The notes under the pieces were generated by a model. That model saw nothing but the letters and a program-made list of their open reading frames with translations. It was not told where the DNA came from and made no database searches. 64,000 nt of DNA, taken from Vacuolonema iberomarrocanum LEGE 07170 (lineage in GTDB: Bacteria; Cyanobacteriota; Cyanobacteriia; Elainellales; Elainellaceae). Position numbers and translations under genes: made by a program. Within the stretch, counting starts at the first letter, position 1, and each line of letters begins with the position of its first letter. The DNA is taken from assembly GCA_015207365.1 (NCBI GenBank), contig JADEXA010000037.1, forward strand, positions 1 to 64,000, written 5' to 3'. This document shows positions 52,449 to 61,061 of this stretch, piece after piece.

Positions 52449-53816
52449 TCACGTGCCGTCTTCCATATAGGCTTGGCAGAGCTGGCGGAAATGCTCACCG
52501 CGATGCTCAAAGCTGGGATATTGGTCGAAGCTGGCACAGGCTGGAGACAGCAGAATAGCTGAAGCATTGTTGAGCTGAGCCAGTTGCACGCTGCGGGGAA
52601 GGGCGCGATCGAGGGTTTCAACGATTTCGTAGTTGAAGTAGTCCGCCGCCGTCAATCGGGTCGCGAAGGCAGGAGCCGCTTTGCCAATGAGTACCACCGC
52701 TGCGGCTTTTTGCCGGATGCAGTTGAGCCATGCGATATCGTCACCTTCCTTGGGGTCGCCACCTGCAATCAGAATGGCAGGCGCTGGCACAGATGAGAGC
52801 CCCACATAAGCAGCATCGTAGTTGGTGGCTTTGCTGTCGTTGATGAAGGAGATGCCGCGCCAGGTCGCAACATGCTCCAGGCGATGAGCGACGCCAGGAA
52901 AGGTTTCGATAGCATGGGCGATCGCCTCCTTTTCAATTCCTGCCAGCCGTGCCGCCAGTACAGCCATTAGTAAATTTTGCTGGTTATGCCTCCCTACCAT
53001 TTGCAGGGCAGCAACAGGAACAATGGGTTTACCCAGCGCGATCGCCCAACCATCTTCCACATAGGCTCCGATATCGGGATTCCCCGGCACGCTGGCACGC
53101 CCTTCTACCCGCGTCCAGTGGGCCTCTGGCCAATGGGCGGCGGCTTGGTTGAGATGCAAATCATCACCATTGAGCACCTGCTGGTGGGACTGGTGCAATA
53201 GAGATGCTTTGATGCGGTGATAATTCTCCAGGGTGTAGTGGCGGCTGAGGTGGTCAGGGGTAAAGGTGGTCCAGATGCCAATGCGCGGGGCCAAGCTCGC
53301 CGAAGACTCGATCTGGTAGCTACTCACCTCGGCAATCACCCAGTCTGGTGATTTCCCGTCTTGCAGCGCATGCAACGCCACCTCACATGCCGCAAAACCA
53401 ATATTGCCACAGGCGGGTGCATTCAGCCCTGCGGCTTGGAAAATTGCCGCCACCAGGGCCGTGGTCGTCGTTTTGCCATTTGTTCCTGTAATACCAACCC
53501 AGGGAACATCCTTGAGCGCCTGCCAAGCCAGTTCCATTTCACCCATGACTTCGACGCCCTGCTCTCGCGCTTGCTCCAGAGTCGGCAGATCCCAAGGCAC
53601 ACCAGGGCTGACCACAACCCGCGATATCGAGGTATCGGGAACAAAGCGGTGTCCCAGTTGTACTGAAATGCCCTCCGCCTCCAGCGCTTGCTGGGATTTT
53701 TTCAACGTCTCCGAATTGCCTGCATCACTGAGGCTGACCTGCCACCCCTGCCGTTGCAACAGCCGCGCCGCCGCCATTCCAGACCGTCCTAACCCAATCA
53801 CGCAGGCTTGAGGCAT
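52449..53816 (-). CDS. murD: UDP-N-acetylmuramoyl-L-alanine:D-glutamate ligase
   Basis: 455 residues. Adds D-Glu to UDP-MurNAc-L-Ala in the cytoplasm. The N-terminal UDP-binding domain starts GLGRSGMAAARLL. The ATP-binding motif is GITGTNGKTTTTALV, followed by NDSKATNYDAAYVGL and the C-terminal domain with ILLSPACASFDQY. Length and motifs agree with the family. Confidence 0.96.
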   Translation of the reverse strand: MPQACVIGLGRSGMAAARLLQRQGWQVSLSDAGNSETLKKSQQALEAEGISVQLGHRFVPDTSISRVVVSPGVPWDLPTLEQAREQGVEVMGEMELAWQALKDVPWVGITGTNGKTTTTALVAAIFQAAGLNAPACGNIGFAACEVALHALQDGKSPDWVIAEVSSYQIESSASLAPRIGIWTTFTPDHLSRHYTLENYHRIKASLLHQSHQQVLNGDDLHLNQAAAHWPEAHWTRVEGRASVPGNPDIGAYVEDGWAIALGKPIVPVAALQMVGRHNQQNLLMAVLAARLAGIEKEAIAHAIETFPGVAHRLEHVATWRGISFINDSKATNYDAAYVGLSSVPAPAILIAGGDPKEGDDIAWLNCIRQKAAAVVLIGKAAPAFATRLTAADYFNYEIVETLDRALPRSVQLAQLNNASAILLSPACASFDQYPSFEHRGEHFRQLCQAYMEDGT

Positions 53817-54279
53817 AAAAATAATTGCTAAGAAACATAAACACCAACCGAATCCTCATTCTAAGGCGATCGCCCCCAAACACCTAGCATCAAAGGGCGC
53901 AATCTTGCAGCCAACCCGAAAGGAAACTCCCGGTTTCATCCTTTGTCCCATGTCACACCCGAGCGTTGCAAATAAGCCTTTAGTGAGGCGTTGGTCGCAA
54001 ATTGGGATCACGGAGGTCGTATAAAAAAGGAGCGATCGTCTACATTTCGTTCTGCTAAGGCTGAGCCGATCGTCTGGTGTTCTGTTTTACAATCCCAACA
54101 GAAGTCGGTGTTATCCAGTACACATCCTCTAGCATTGTCCCACTTCTGGATGCGTCATCAGAGCACCTATGCGCTTGCTGTTTGGTGCTATTGGGGTTTA
54201 AGCAACCTACGGCCCTTGTGGCTGAAGACGAATTCAGGCTTTTGCTGATTATTGTCGTCGCGCATAGGTGACATCTCTT
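53817..54279. other. Intergenic region upstream of def
   Basis: 463 bp with no supported gene. A frame at 53991-54248 is not credible. Contains AT-rich sequence and an AGGTGA ribosome binding site about nine bases before ATG 54280. Confidence 0.4.
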
Positions 54280-54822
54280 ATGTCCAACGTCCTCGAAATT
54301 GCTCAACTCGGCAACCCAGTGCTGCGAGACATCGCACAGCCCATCTACAACGTTCACGATCCGGCTGTGCAAACGTTGATTGATGATTTGCTGACAACGA
54401 TGCTCGAAGGCAATGGAGTCGGCATTGCTGCGCCCCAAGTTGGGCAGTCCCGCCGTATCCTCATCGTCGCCTCCCGTCCCAACCTCCGCTACCCCAACGC
54501 CCCGACGATGGCACCCATCGTCATGGTGAATCCCCACCTGCTTAGCCATTCTGAGGAAACCACTACCGACTGGGAAGGGTGCCTCAGCATTCCAGGCATG
54601 CGGGGCAAGGTCAAGCGCTACCGGGCGATCGAAGTGGAATATATGACCCGCACTGGCGAGATGGAACGGCGCGAATTCCACGACTTCATCGCTCGCATCT
54701 TTCAACATGAGTTTGATCACCTAGGCGGTAAAGTCTTTCTCGATCGCGTCGATCGCGTTCAAAACCTGATAACAGAGAAGGAATACCTGAAGCAGAGCGT
54801 GCCTACGAAGGTGCAAGCCTAA
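54280..54822 (+). CDS. def: Peptide deformylase
   Basis: 180 residues from ATG 54280; a GTG at 54268 would add four residues. Removes the formyl group from N-terminal methionine. The three family motifs are present: GVGIAAPQVG, EGCLSIPG with metal Cys, and QHEFDHL with the two His and the Glu. Confidence 0.96.
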   Translation: MSNVLEIAQLGNPVLRDIAQPIYNVHDPAVQTLIDDLLTTMLEGNGVGIAAPQVGQSRRILIVASRPNLRYPNAPTMAPIVMVNPHLLSHSEETTTDWEGCLSIPGMRGKVKRYRAIEVEYMTRTGEMERREFHDFIARIFQHEFDHLGGKVFLDRVDRVQNLITEKEYLKQSVPTKVQA

Positions 54823-54842
54823 CTGACGCAGAACGACTCCTC

Positions 54843-54947
54843 ATACCAAATCCGCAAAGCAAAGCCTCGAGCTATTGTTTATGACATGCTGGCTAGCCAG
54901 CATGTCATAAACATATAGAAACGGTTTTTCTTATCCGGATTAAGTAT
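54843..54947. mobile_element. Palindromic element F (105 bp)
   Basis: A perfect central palindrome GTTTATGACATGCTGGC and its complement (about 54878-54913) is enclosed by near-inverse ends ATACCAAATCCG and CGGATTAAGTAT. It ends inside the stop codon of the neighbouring lipoprotein gene (TAA at 54940-54942). Confidence 0.7.
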
Positions 54948-55605
54948 CAGTCCGGCATACGGTCACGAACTCGCGCACCAGGTCGGTCACTGGCAGCGTC
55001 AGTGACGGGCGGCTCGCAACGCCAACACCAAATCGCTCGGCAGTCGCTATCGTTGGCCAAACAGGGTCAGCAATAGGAATGCGCGCGACCATCCGGGGTA
55101 GCACATTGCTCTCATATTGCCAGAGACTTATGGCGTTGGCAGACTCCGTAAAGAGGTCAAGCTGGAGCTGCTCGTCCGGCCCGATCAGACCAGCACGGTA
55201 GAGGACAATCTGCCCGTCTTCGGGATCGCACGTCATTGAAAACCGAGGCTCGGATCGAGCTTCGCCAAAATGAATGCCACCGCGAGCACTTTGCCAATCG
55301 CCTGGGGTCAAGGGTCGCGTAGCCAGGTCATTATCAGGCTCCGTAGAGTTTGCTCCAGCGTCCTCGGGGGTGTCGCTTGGTTCGGCTGTGTTTTCTGTGG
55401 TGCCTTCACCAGCAGCATCGGGCTCAGCAGGCGCGCCCTCAGGCGTTTTGGCGATCGCGACATCGCCGGTTGGGAGGTCTGCGAGGTTCGCCGTAGCATC
55501 AGGCTGAACGTCCTCAGAATTTGCAGTCGGAGGACTTTCGGCACAAGCCGTGAAAAGCAGGGCAGATACAACAAGCGTGACGCAGTAAAACTTAGGCATA
55601 ATCAT
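54940..55605 (-). CDS. Lipoprotein of unknown function
   Basis: 221 residues. The N-terminal LLFTACAES is a lipobox with Cys at residue 21, so it is a lipoprotein. A long Ala/Pro/Glu/Asp-rich linker (about 25-100) is followed by a compact domain with two more Cys (MTCDP, TVCRT) that could be bonded. The C-terminal stop lies in palindromic element F. Function unknown. Confidence 0.8.
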   Translation of the reverse strand: MIMPKFYCVTLVVSALLFTACAESPPTANSEDVQPDATANLADLPTGDVAIAKTPEGAPAEPDAAGEGTTENTAEPSDTPEDAGANSTEPDNDLATRPLTPGDWQSARGGIHFGEARSEPRFSMTCDPEDGQIVLYRAGLIGPDEQLQLDLFTESANAISLWQYESNVLPRMVARIPIADPVWPTIATAERFGVGVASRPSLTLPVTDLVREFVTVCRTDT

Positions 55606-55749
55606 TCAGGCGATGCAAGCCACATAAATCGGAGCCAGCATTTACTTAGACGCCGCAGCATACTCTAAGTTCCAAGGCTCTAAAGACCCGCATCAAATGC
55701 TCTTTAAGAGCATACAAAATGGAGGTTTCAAATAAATATTTATTGTAAG

Positions 55750-56685
55750 CTACTCGCTGGCTTTTCGCCTCACGTCACGTTGCTCAGTTCCTTGAGATTT
55801 TGATAATGACAGGAGCAAAATACCTAATAGAATTAGACTCGCTCCAATTAGACTCAGAATGGGAAACGGCTCTTTGAGTAGCAACACAGCAATCATCGCA
55901 GCAAAAATTGGTGTGAGCAAATTCAAGGTTGTTGTCAAAATCGGTGCAAGATGCTTCGCAGCATAGCTATAGCAGAAAGTAGGAACCACCGTAGACAAAG
56001 TCCCTAGCCCTAGAACGATCCAAACTACATTCAACTGCCTAAAATTTAGTAGCCATTGTGGTGTAGTAAAAACGGCCATCGGCGTCACAACGATCGAACC
56101 TAAGATAAACGTTGTAAAAGCAACCGAAATCGGATTGAGAGTCTTTCTTTGGCGCGTGTAATGCTTGAACAAAGCAGCGTAACCCAGCGTAACGCAAGCA
56201 GAAAGAAATGCAAAAAACAACCCGATTAAATACGTGGACTGCCCAAACGTACCCTGAAGTTTAGGTAACACAAAAAGGATAAGTCCGACAAAAGCCATCA
56301 ACGCTCCAAGTCCTTCCCAGAGTGCTACAGGTTTGCGCATGGCTGCTTTCACAGCTAAGCCAATCAAGGGAGACAGCCCAACCACCAAAACAACATCACT
56401 CACAGGTGCGAGTTGAAAGGCTCGGACAGCAAACAAATAGTAAAACACCATCAAACTCGACAAACCAAGCCCAAGTGGTGTTCGAATGAGTTCGAAAAAT
56501 TGCATTCTCAGCAAACGATTCGTCAAAAAAATCGGCAGGGTTACAAGAAATGCAACCCCGAGCCGAAGCGATAGAACTTCTAATGTTGTAAAGTCTGGCA
56601 GTAGCTTAACGAATGTACCAGTGAGACCCCATCCTAATGCGGCTAAGCAACCAGCGAAGAGGGCAGAGTTGCGAGATGGATCCAT
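55750..56685 (-). CDS. EamA/DMT-family membrane transporter
   Basis: 311 residues with about ten hydrophobic helices, DMT superfamily. Two EamA halves are visible (LAALGWGLTGTFVKLLPDFT; NLLTPIFAAMIAVLLLKEPF). Probable metabolite exporter; substrate unknown. Lys/Arg-rich C-terminus. It is the most AT-rich gene among its neighbours apart from the HEPN-type gene. Confidence 0.9.
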   Translation of the reverse strand: MDPSRNSALFAGCLAALGWGLTGTFVKLLPDFTTLEVLSLRLGVAFLVTLPIFLTNRLLRMQFFELIRTPLGLGLSSLMVFYYLFAVRAFQLAPVSDVVLVVGLSPLIGLAVKAAMRKPVALWEGLGALMAFVGLILFVLPKLQGTFGQSTYLIGLFFAFLSACVTLGYAALFKHYTRQRKTLNPISVAFTTFILGSIVVTPMAVFTTPQWLLNFRQLNVVWIVLGLGTLSTVVPTFCYSYAAKHLAPILTTTLNLLTPIFAAMIAVLLLKEPFPILSLIGASLILLGILLLSLSKSQGTEQRDVRRKASE

Positions 56686-56730
56686 ATTGTCTCTGTAAAT
56701 GTCCGTTTGAATTGACAGAAAAGTGCGAAA

Positions 56731-56859
56731 TCATGCGGCAGGGTAGCCACCATCAACATACAAAATCTCACCCGTGATGTACGAGGATGCTTCACTGGCT
56801 AAAAATAAATAGGCACCTAAAAATTCATCCACCTTTCCTCGCCGCCCCATGGGAGTATA
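56731..56859 (-). pseudogene. C-terminal remnant of a short-chain dehydrogenase
   Basis: Minus-strand reading from 56859 gives TPMGRRGKVDEFLGAYLFLA, then SEASSYITGEILYVDGGYPAA and a stop at 56731-56733. ITGEILYVDGG is the typical C-terminus of SDR oxidoreductases. Only about 42 codons remain and they begin right at the stop of the cupin gene. The catalytic YxxxK part is absent. It is a relic of a deletion. Confidence 0.75.
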
Positions 56860-56861
56860 AA

Positions 56862-57476
56862 TCAATAGTTTTTCGCCTGATGGGTGATGGGATCAAACTC
56901 AAAGCGCTCTTTGCTCTCGGTCTCTCCATACACATTGAACGTCACCAACGGTTCCTCTCCGATCGCTTGGATACTGTGAATCGCGGCGGGGACAAAGCTA
57001 ACCACATCGCCTTGGGTCAACGTCTGTTCTGCAACGCAGACAACCTTGTTAGACCACTCGGGTTCGGGCGATCGCTTCCATAGGGTGTTCTTTTCTTGCC
57101 CTTGTAGCACCGCCACAATCCCCCATGTGCCATGGTTATGAATTGACGACTTAGCACCAGGAACATGGGTTTCAACTTGCACCGTCAAGGGAAACCCAAT
57201 TTCATCGTAGAGGTTGAGGAAGGCTGCTTCTGCCGCTGGGTTGATTTCAGGGCGCTGGGTTTGCAACCAGTAGGAATTGAGCACAAGTTTACGCACTAAC
57301 CGTCGAATATCGGGTAAACACTCGCATTGGTGAACGGTTGTAGCCTGGTTGAGGCTATCTTCTACTTCAGTCAAGAACCGATAGAACCGATAGGGGGTTT
57401 CGAGGAGATCCCAGTCTCGAGGGGTCGGGCATGGTTGGCATTGCCCGTCTTCGGTGACTGACCAATCCTGACTCAC
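56862..57476 (-). CDS. Cysteine dioxygenase-like cupin
   Basis: 204 residues. A cupin with metal motif SSIHNHGTWGIVAVLQGQE and the second-motif VSFVPAAIHSIQ. The N-terminal half is helical (YRFYRFLTEVEDSLNQATT). Cysteine dioxygenase-type proteins make cysteine sulfinate or related thiol products. The SDR remnant lies just downstream in the same direction, perhaps from a former operon. Confidence 0.82.
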   Translation of the reverse strand: MSQDWSVTEDGQCQPCPTPRDWDLLETPYRFYRFLTEVEDSLNQATTVHQCECLPDIRRLVRKLVLNSYWLQTQRPEINPAAEAAFLNLYDEIGFPLTVQVETHVPGAKSSIHNHGTWGIVAVLQGQEKNTLWKRSPEPEWSNKVVCVAEQTLTQGDVVSFVPAAIHSIQAIGEEPLVTFNVYGETESKERFEFDPITHQAKNY

Positions 57477-57597
57477 ATTTTGCTCCTAGACACACGCAAC
57501 GACAGCAGCACACTGCTGTTATCTTCCTCCAATTATCGGCCTTAGTCAGTCCAGCAGGTTATCTAATCCGCAAAATTCCGGTGATGCAGGATCCAAG

Positions 57598-57653
57598 TAT
57601 GAATTTTTCCCGAGAAGGGGGGCGCTGCCCCCCTTCTCGGGAAAAATTCATAC
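57598..57653. repeat. Perfect palindrome G (56 bp)
   Basis: GTATGAATTTTTCCCGAGAA and GGGGGGC followed by GCT and the exact complement. 27 pairs with a three-base loop make one of the strongest hairpins in the window. It lies between the cupin gene start and the end of the GST gene. No second copy was seen. Confidence 0.75.
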
Positions 57654-57708
57654 CCTCACCCAGCAACGCCAAAATTCCAGCACAGATGAAGATTTTGGAG
57701 GGCGATCG

Positions 57709-58365
57709 CTAGGAACGTCGCTCCAAAATCTTTCTAATATTGGGTAAAGCCGCTTCTATGACTTCAGGCTGTGGCGTTGTTTGTTGCCAGCTCTCACGCA
57801 TTGCAAGGCGCTCTGACCATGCCTTAAGGCGAGGATAGATGTCTAGAGGGAAACCCAACATGGGCAATGAAGGCACTAGCGTTCCGGCAACAATATCGGC
57901 CAACGTTAACTGTTCTGCAACAAAGTAAGAATGCTGGCCTAATAGATTCTCGTAAAATTGCAGTACCGCAACGACTCGCGCTTTTGCCGATTCAAGCTTC
58001 CGATTATCAACCTCTAGCCCGACTAATGGCCGAGTTAACGGCAGCGTAGCAGGTTGAAGCTCATTCAAAGCCACCATCTCCACCATCCGAACCGTCGCAA
58101 TCTCTTCGGGTTGGGTAGGAAGCAGTGGGCGATCGCGATACTTCGCTTCCAGATAATCTAAAATTGCCAACGACTCAATGACGCGAAATCCATTCTCCAC
58201 AACGACAGGCACGCGCTGGAGTGGGTTCACGCCTGTGAAGTCATCACCAAACTGATCGCCATCCAAATTCACCAAAATTGGCTCGAACGGGATCTGCTTT
58301 TCTAGCAATGCAACCCAGACTCGACGTGCATTGACAGAAACTGGATTGTAGTAGAACTTCAGCAT
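57709..58365 (-). CDS. Glutathione S-transferase
   Basis: 218 residues. N-terminal thioredoxin fold (MLKFYYNPVSVNARRVWVAL; NPLQRVPVVVENGFRVIES) and an all-helical C-terminal domain (YFVAEQLTLADIVAGTLVP). The cis-Pro in RVPVVV and the ES that binds glutathione are present. Substrate unknown. Confidence 0.9.
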   Translation of the reverse strand: MLKFYYNPVSVNARRVWVALLEKQIPFEPILVNLDGDQFGDDFTGVNPLQRVPVVVENGFRVIESLAILDYLEAKYRDRPLLPTQPEEIATVRMVEMVALNELQPATLPLTRPLVGLEVDNRKLESAKARVVAVLQFYENLLGQHSYFVAEQLTLADIVAGTLVPSLPMLGFPLDIYPRLKAWSERLAMRESWQQTTPQPEVIEAALPNIRKILERRS

Positions 58366-58572
58366 TGCGATTTTTGTTGGAAAACTGCGCTTTCATCGAA
58401 GCTTCGAGGTGTAACACCAACTCAAATAGAGTGCATCCCAGTTTTGCAATAAGCATAAATATTCAGACTCGAAATCCCTTTAAATCAGAGGCTTTGAAAA
58501 TCTGTCTCAAGTTTGGACTTGCAAGGCTGGGATACACTCCTCAAATAGGTTTCTCATCAAAAAACTTTTTGG

Positions 58573-59985
58573 TTACTTGGTAAAAGGAATAGTCCTACAG
58601 ATTAGACCTGTACCATTATGCTCCATGTAATTACCATCATATTTTACGATACTTAGTATAAGTCGTATATAAAGGTTTTCTAGTCTGAAATAGACGTCAA
58701 ACATTTCATCAAATTCATGAGTACCTCTATGAATTACATTATTTCTGATCTTGATGAAATCAAATTCAGGAAAAAGATCTTCATATTTCACCTCGAAATA
58801 TTCAAGCATATTCTGGAGATTGGCACCGAGGTTACCAATCATATTTAAGCTACCTGAATCAAAAAAGGAGTGCACCTTTGTTTTGAAAATTTCATATTTT
58901 TGAGAGGTATCCTCTCCCTTAAGATCTGATCCTTCCTGATCAATACATTGGAAAATAGCTTTTTTGACGGCTCTATACTTTGTTTTTGAAAGTAATCGAT
59001 TAGATCTTGTTCTCTGGATCTCTTTAAACTCCTCATTTAGTGATTCGAGAGCAGTACATAGCAATACAAAATCAGTTGCCAAAATTTTAGATTCAAAGGT
59101 CTCCAAGTACCATGAAAGAGATAGTAGTAATGAGCTTCTATACTCTTCTAGATTGAATCTTTTCCTAATCAACTGCTCTAAAAATAATTCGAGGTGAGGA
59201 GCCTGAATGACGGTAATAAAACCTTTTGCCACTGCCCTAGAGCGTGAGCCTCTCCAATATTCTGTTATTTTGAGGATATCTCCATTCCTTAGTTCACTTC
59301 TTTGATACGCTTCATATATATTTCTACCAGAAGCAAAGGAAATCATAAAAATCAAGAAATAAGCTAAATTCTCTTGTTCTTCAATCGATAGGTTACAGGA
59401 AAAAATAGACAATTCAGAAACAACATTTGCTTCTAGAACATTTTTGTAGTTATCGTTCACTTTCTCTAATCTTAATACGCCATTCTCCTGTCCTATAGAC
59501 ATCTGAATGTGATGAAGTGGAGCAAAGGCAACAAGACCATAAACCGTCTTGACTGAATGTTCCATCGAAGTCAGCTTATCTTCACCTTCAAGATATACTT
59601 CCTGAAGAAGAATATCTGGCTCAATGCTTGTATCAGGAGAAACTGTCGCTCTTATTTTCAGGATTTTTTCTCTTTCAATTTCTCTCTGAATTTTATATTT
59701 ACCTTTGTACGCGGGTCGCACAATAGAGCATTGCTCAATTAAAGTAGTATCTCCAATACTACTAATTTCTTCAATGCTTAAACCATCGTCTTGCTCGCCG
59801 TGAATAAGAACTGATTCAGATGCCATCTTTGATTGAACAGCATTATATAGTTTTTGGCTCGTTCGGAGTAAGACTTCACCATTTGAGCAGAATATAACTT
59901 TTCCATTTATATCGATAGGTTTATCTTCTTGAGTATCAGATTTAGAAAACTGTCCAGCAAATAAGTTTTCCTGATAGATTTTCAT
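58573..59985 (-). CDS. HEPN-type protein (ApeA-like) in an AT-rich island
   Basis: 470 residues from ATG 59985. The C-terminal part has FVLLCTALESLNEEF and FIKIRNNVIHRGTHEF, in which RNNVIH is the RX4H motif of HEPN ribonucleases; the following FDEMFDVYFRLENLYIRLIL is typical of ApeA-like HEPN proteins. The N-terminal ~300 residues are unrecognised. The gene is strikingly AT-rich and contains no HIP1 octamer, unlike its neighbours, suggesting horizontal gain. A defence or RNA-cleaving role is inferred from the motif only. Confidence 0.75.
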   Translation of the reverse strand: MKIYQENLFAGQFSKSDTQEDKPIDINGKVIFCSNGEVLLRTSQKLYNAVQSKMASESVLIHGEQDDGLSIEEISSIGDTTLIEQCSIVRPAYKGKYKIQREIEREKILKIRATVSPDTSIEPDILLQEVYLEGEDKLTSMEHSVKTVYGLVAFAPLHHIQMSIGQENGVLRLEKVNDNYKNVLEANVVSELSIFSCNLSIEEQENLAYFLIFMISFASGRNIYEAYQRSELRNGDILKITEYWRGSRSRAVAKGFITVIQAPHLELFLEQLIRKRFNLEEYRSSLLLSLSWYLETFESKILATDFVLLCTALESLNEEFKEIQRTRSNRLLSKTKYRAVKKAIFQCIDQEGSDLKGEDTSQKYEIFKTKVHSFFDSGSLNMIGNLGANLQNMLEYFEVKYEDLFPEFDFIKIRNNVIHRGTHEFDEMFDVYFRLENLYIRLILSIVKYDGNYMEHNGTGLICRTIPFTK

Positions 59986-60286
59986 AGAATTTATATTGAA
60001 TGCTCTAAATTCATTGCACCAATCACTAAGACAGCGCAAATGTTTAGCAGAGGTGCAGTTTTTGTCTAATCATCATTCTCACCTAATCCTCGATACAGGG
60101 CACTCAAGCTGTAGTGATCTATATCGAGGATTAAGTGAATGACTTCAGTATATTGAACCCTTCAACTATATTGTCTGAATCGTTTGACTTCTTTATTCTT
60201 TAGCATCTAGTTATATACAGAATGATCCGACCCAGCTCCCGAGGAATTAGTTGAGGAAGTATGATATCGTTCCAATTCTCACACGA
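59986..60286. other. AT-rich intergenic region
   Basis: About 300 bp between the HEPN-type gene and the GNAT gene. AT-rich like the gene. Nothing recognised. Confidence 0.4.
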
Positions 60287-60694
60287 TTAAGGGGTATCTC
60301 CTGGGAGAATCCAGGCTCTTGGGTTGTATTCGAAGCCAATCTTGGGGTAATAGTCGTTGGCTTGGGGAGCGGCTAACAGGATCATGGTACATTCGCGGCC
60401 AAGTCGTTGTTTGGTTTCCTGGACGAGCTGCTTGCCGATGCCTTGCCGCTGGTATTCGGCATCGACGGCCAAGTCGGCGAGATAGGCCACGGCGGCGAAG
60501 TCTGTGAGGGTGCGTGAGATGCCGACGAGGCGATCGCCATACCAAGCCGTAATGATGAGGGACGCGTTTTTCAACATGGCCTCGAAGATGTCGGGGCGAT
60601 GGATGGGGCGTCTGTCGCCGAGGGTCGATCGCTTGTAGAGGTCGATCGCCATCTCGACTGAAACCTTGGCATCATCACGAAACACAATATCCAT
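60287..60694 (-). CDS. GNAT-family N-acetyltransferase
   Basis: 135 residues. Acetyl-CoA motif A is YLADLAVDAEYQRQGIGKQL (Q/RxxGxG/A as RQGIGKQ). TMILLAAPQANDYYPKIGFE is the end of the fold. Substrate unknown. Confidence 0.9.
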   Translation of the reverse strand: MDIVFRDDAKVSVEMAIDLYKRSTLGDRRPIHRPDIFEAMLKNASLIITAWYGDRLVGISRTLTDFAAVAYLADLAVDAEYQRQGIGKQLVQETKQRLGRECTMILLAAPQANDYYPKIGFEYNPRAWILPGDTP

Positions 60695-60906
60695 AATCTA
60701 GTCTTCAGCGATACAGTAGCTGGAGGTGTCGAGCATAGCCGTTGTGTGTAGATGCAGAGATGGGCAACAAGGTGCCTCAGGCTAGCACTGATTCTGCAAA
60801 TTAGGAGTGTCGATACAAGGAACAGCCCCTTTTCTGCGCCTGTGCTTACCTATCCAAAATCAATCGTCCAGCGTCAGAATAACGGCCTTCTATAAAAAAT
60901 GTAGAT

Positions 60907-61000
60907 TATAGCCTTACGTATTTAGATTAGGACAGACCACTTTTTGAAAGCCTTGCGCTGCAGGGCTTTCAAAAAGTGGTTGGTTTTTATATGCTCTACG
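60907..61000. mobile_element. Family C palindromic element, copy 3
   Basis: Starts ATAGCCTTACGTATTTAG. Hairpin ACCACTTTTTGAAAGCC with GGGCTTTCAAAAAGTGGT. The left end matches the sequence before family B copy 2 at 10893-10910. Confidence 0.6.
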
Positions 61001-61035
61001 AAAAGCTCCCTAGCCAAGTGACGAGGGAGCTTTTT
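61001..61035 (-). terminator. Intrinsic terminator of pnp
   Basis: AAAAGCTCCCT and AGGGAGCTTTTT pair and carry T runs on the minus strand. Confidence 0.85.
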
Positions 61036-61061
61036 AGAACTAAGACGCAAGTTTGATGCGA

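Larger units (their letters stand above)
60695..61061. other. Intergenic region with family C element and pnp terminator
   Basis: Contains family C copy 3 (60907-61000) and the pnp terminator (61001-61035). Confidence 0.5.

Noticed and set aside
53991..54248. An 85-residue frame upstream of def
   Set aside because: No family match, begins far from any ribosome binding site, and the region looks like a promoter.
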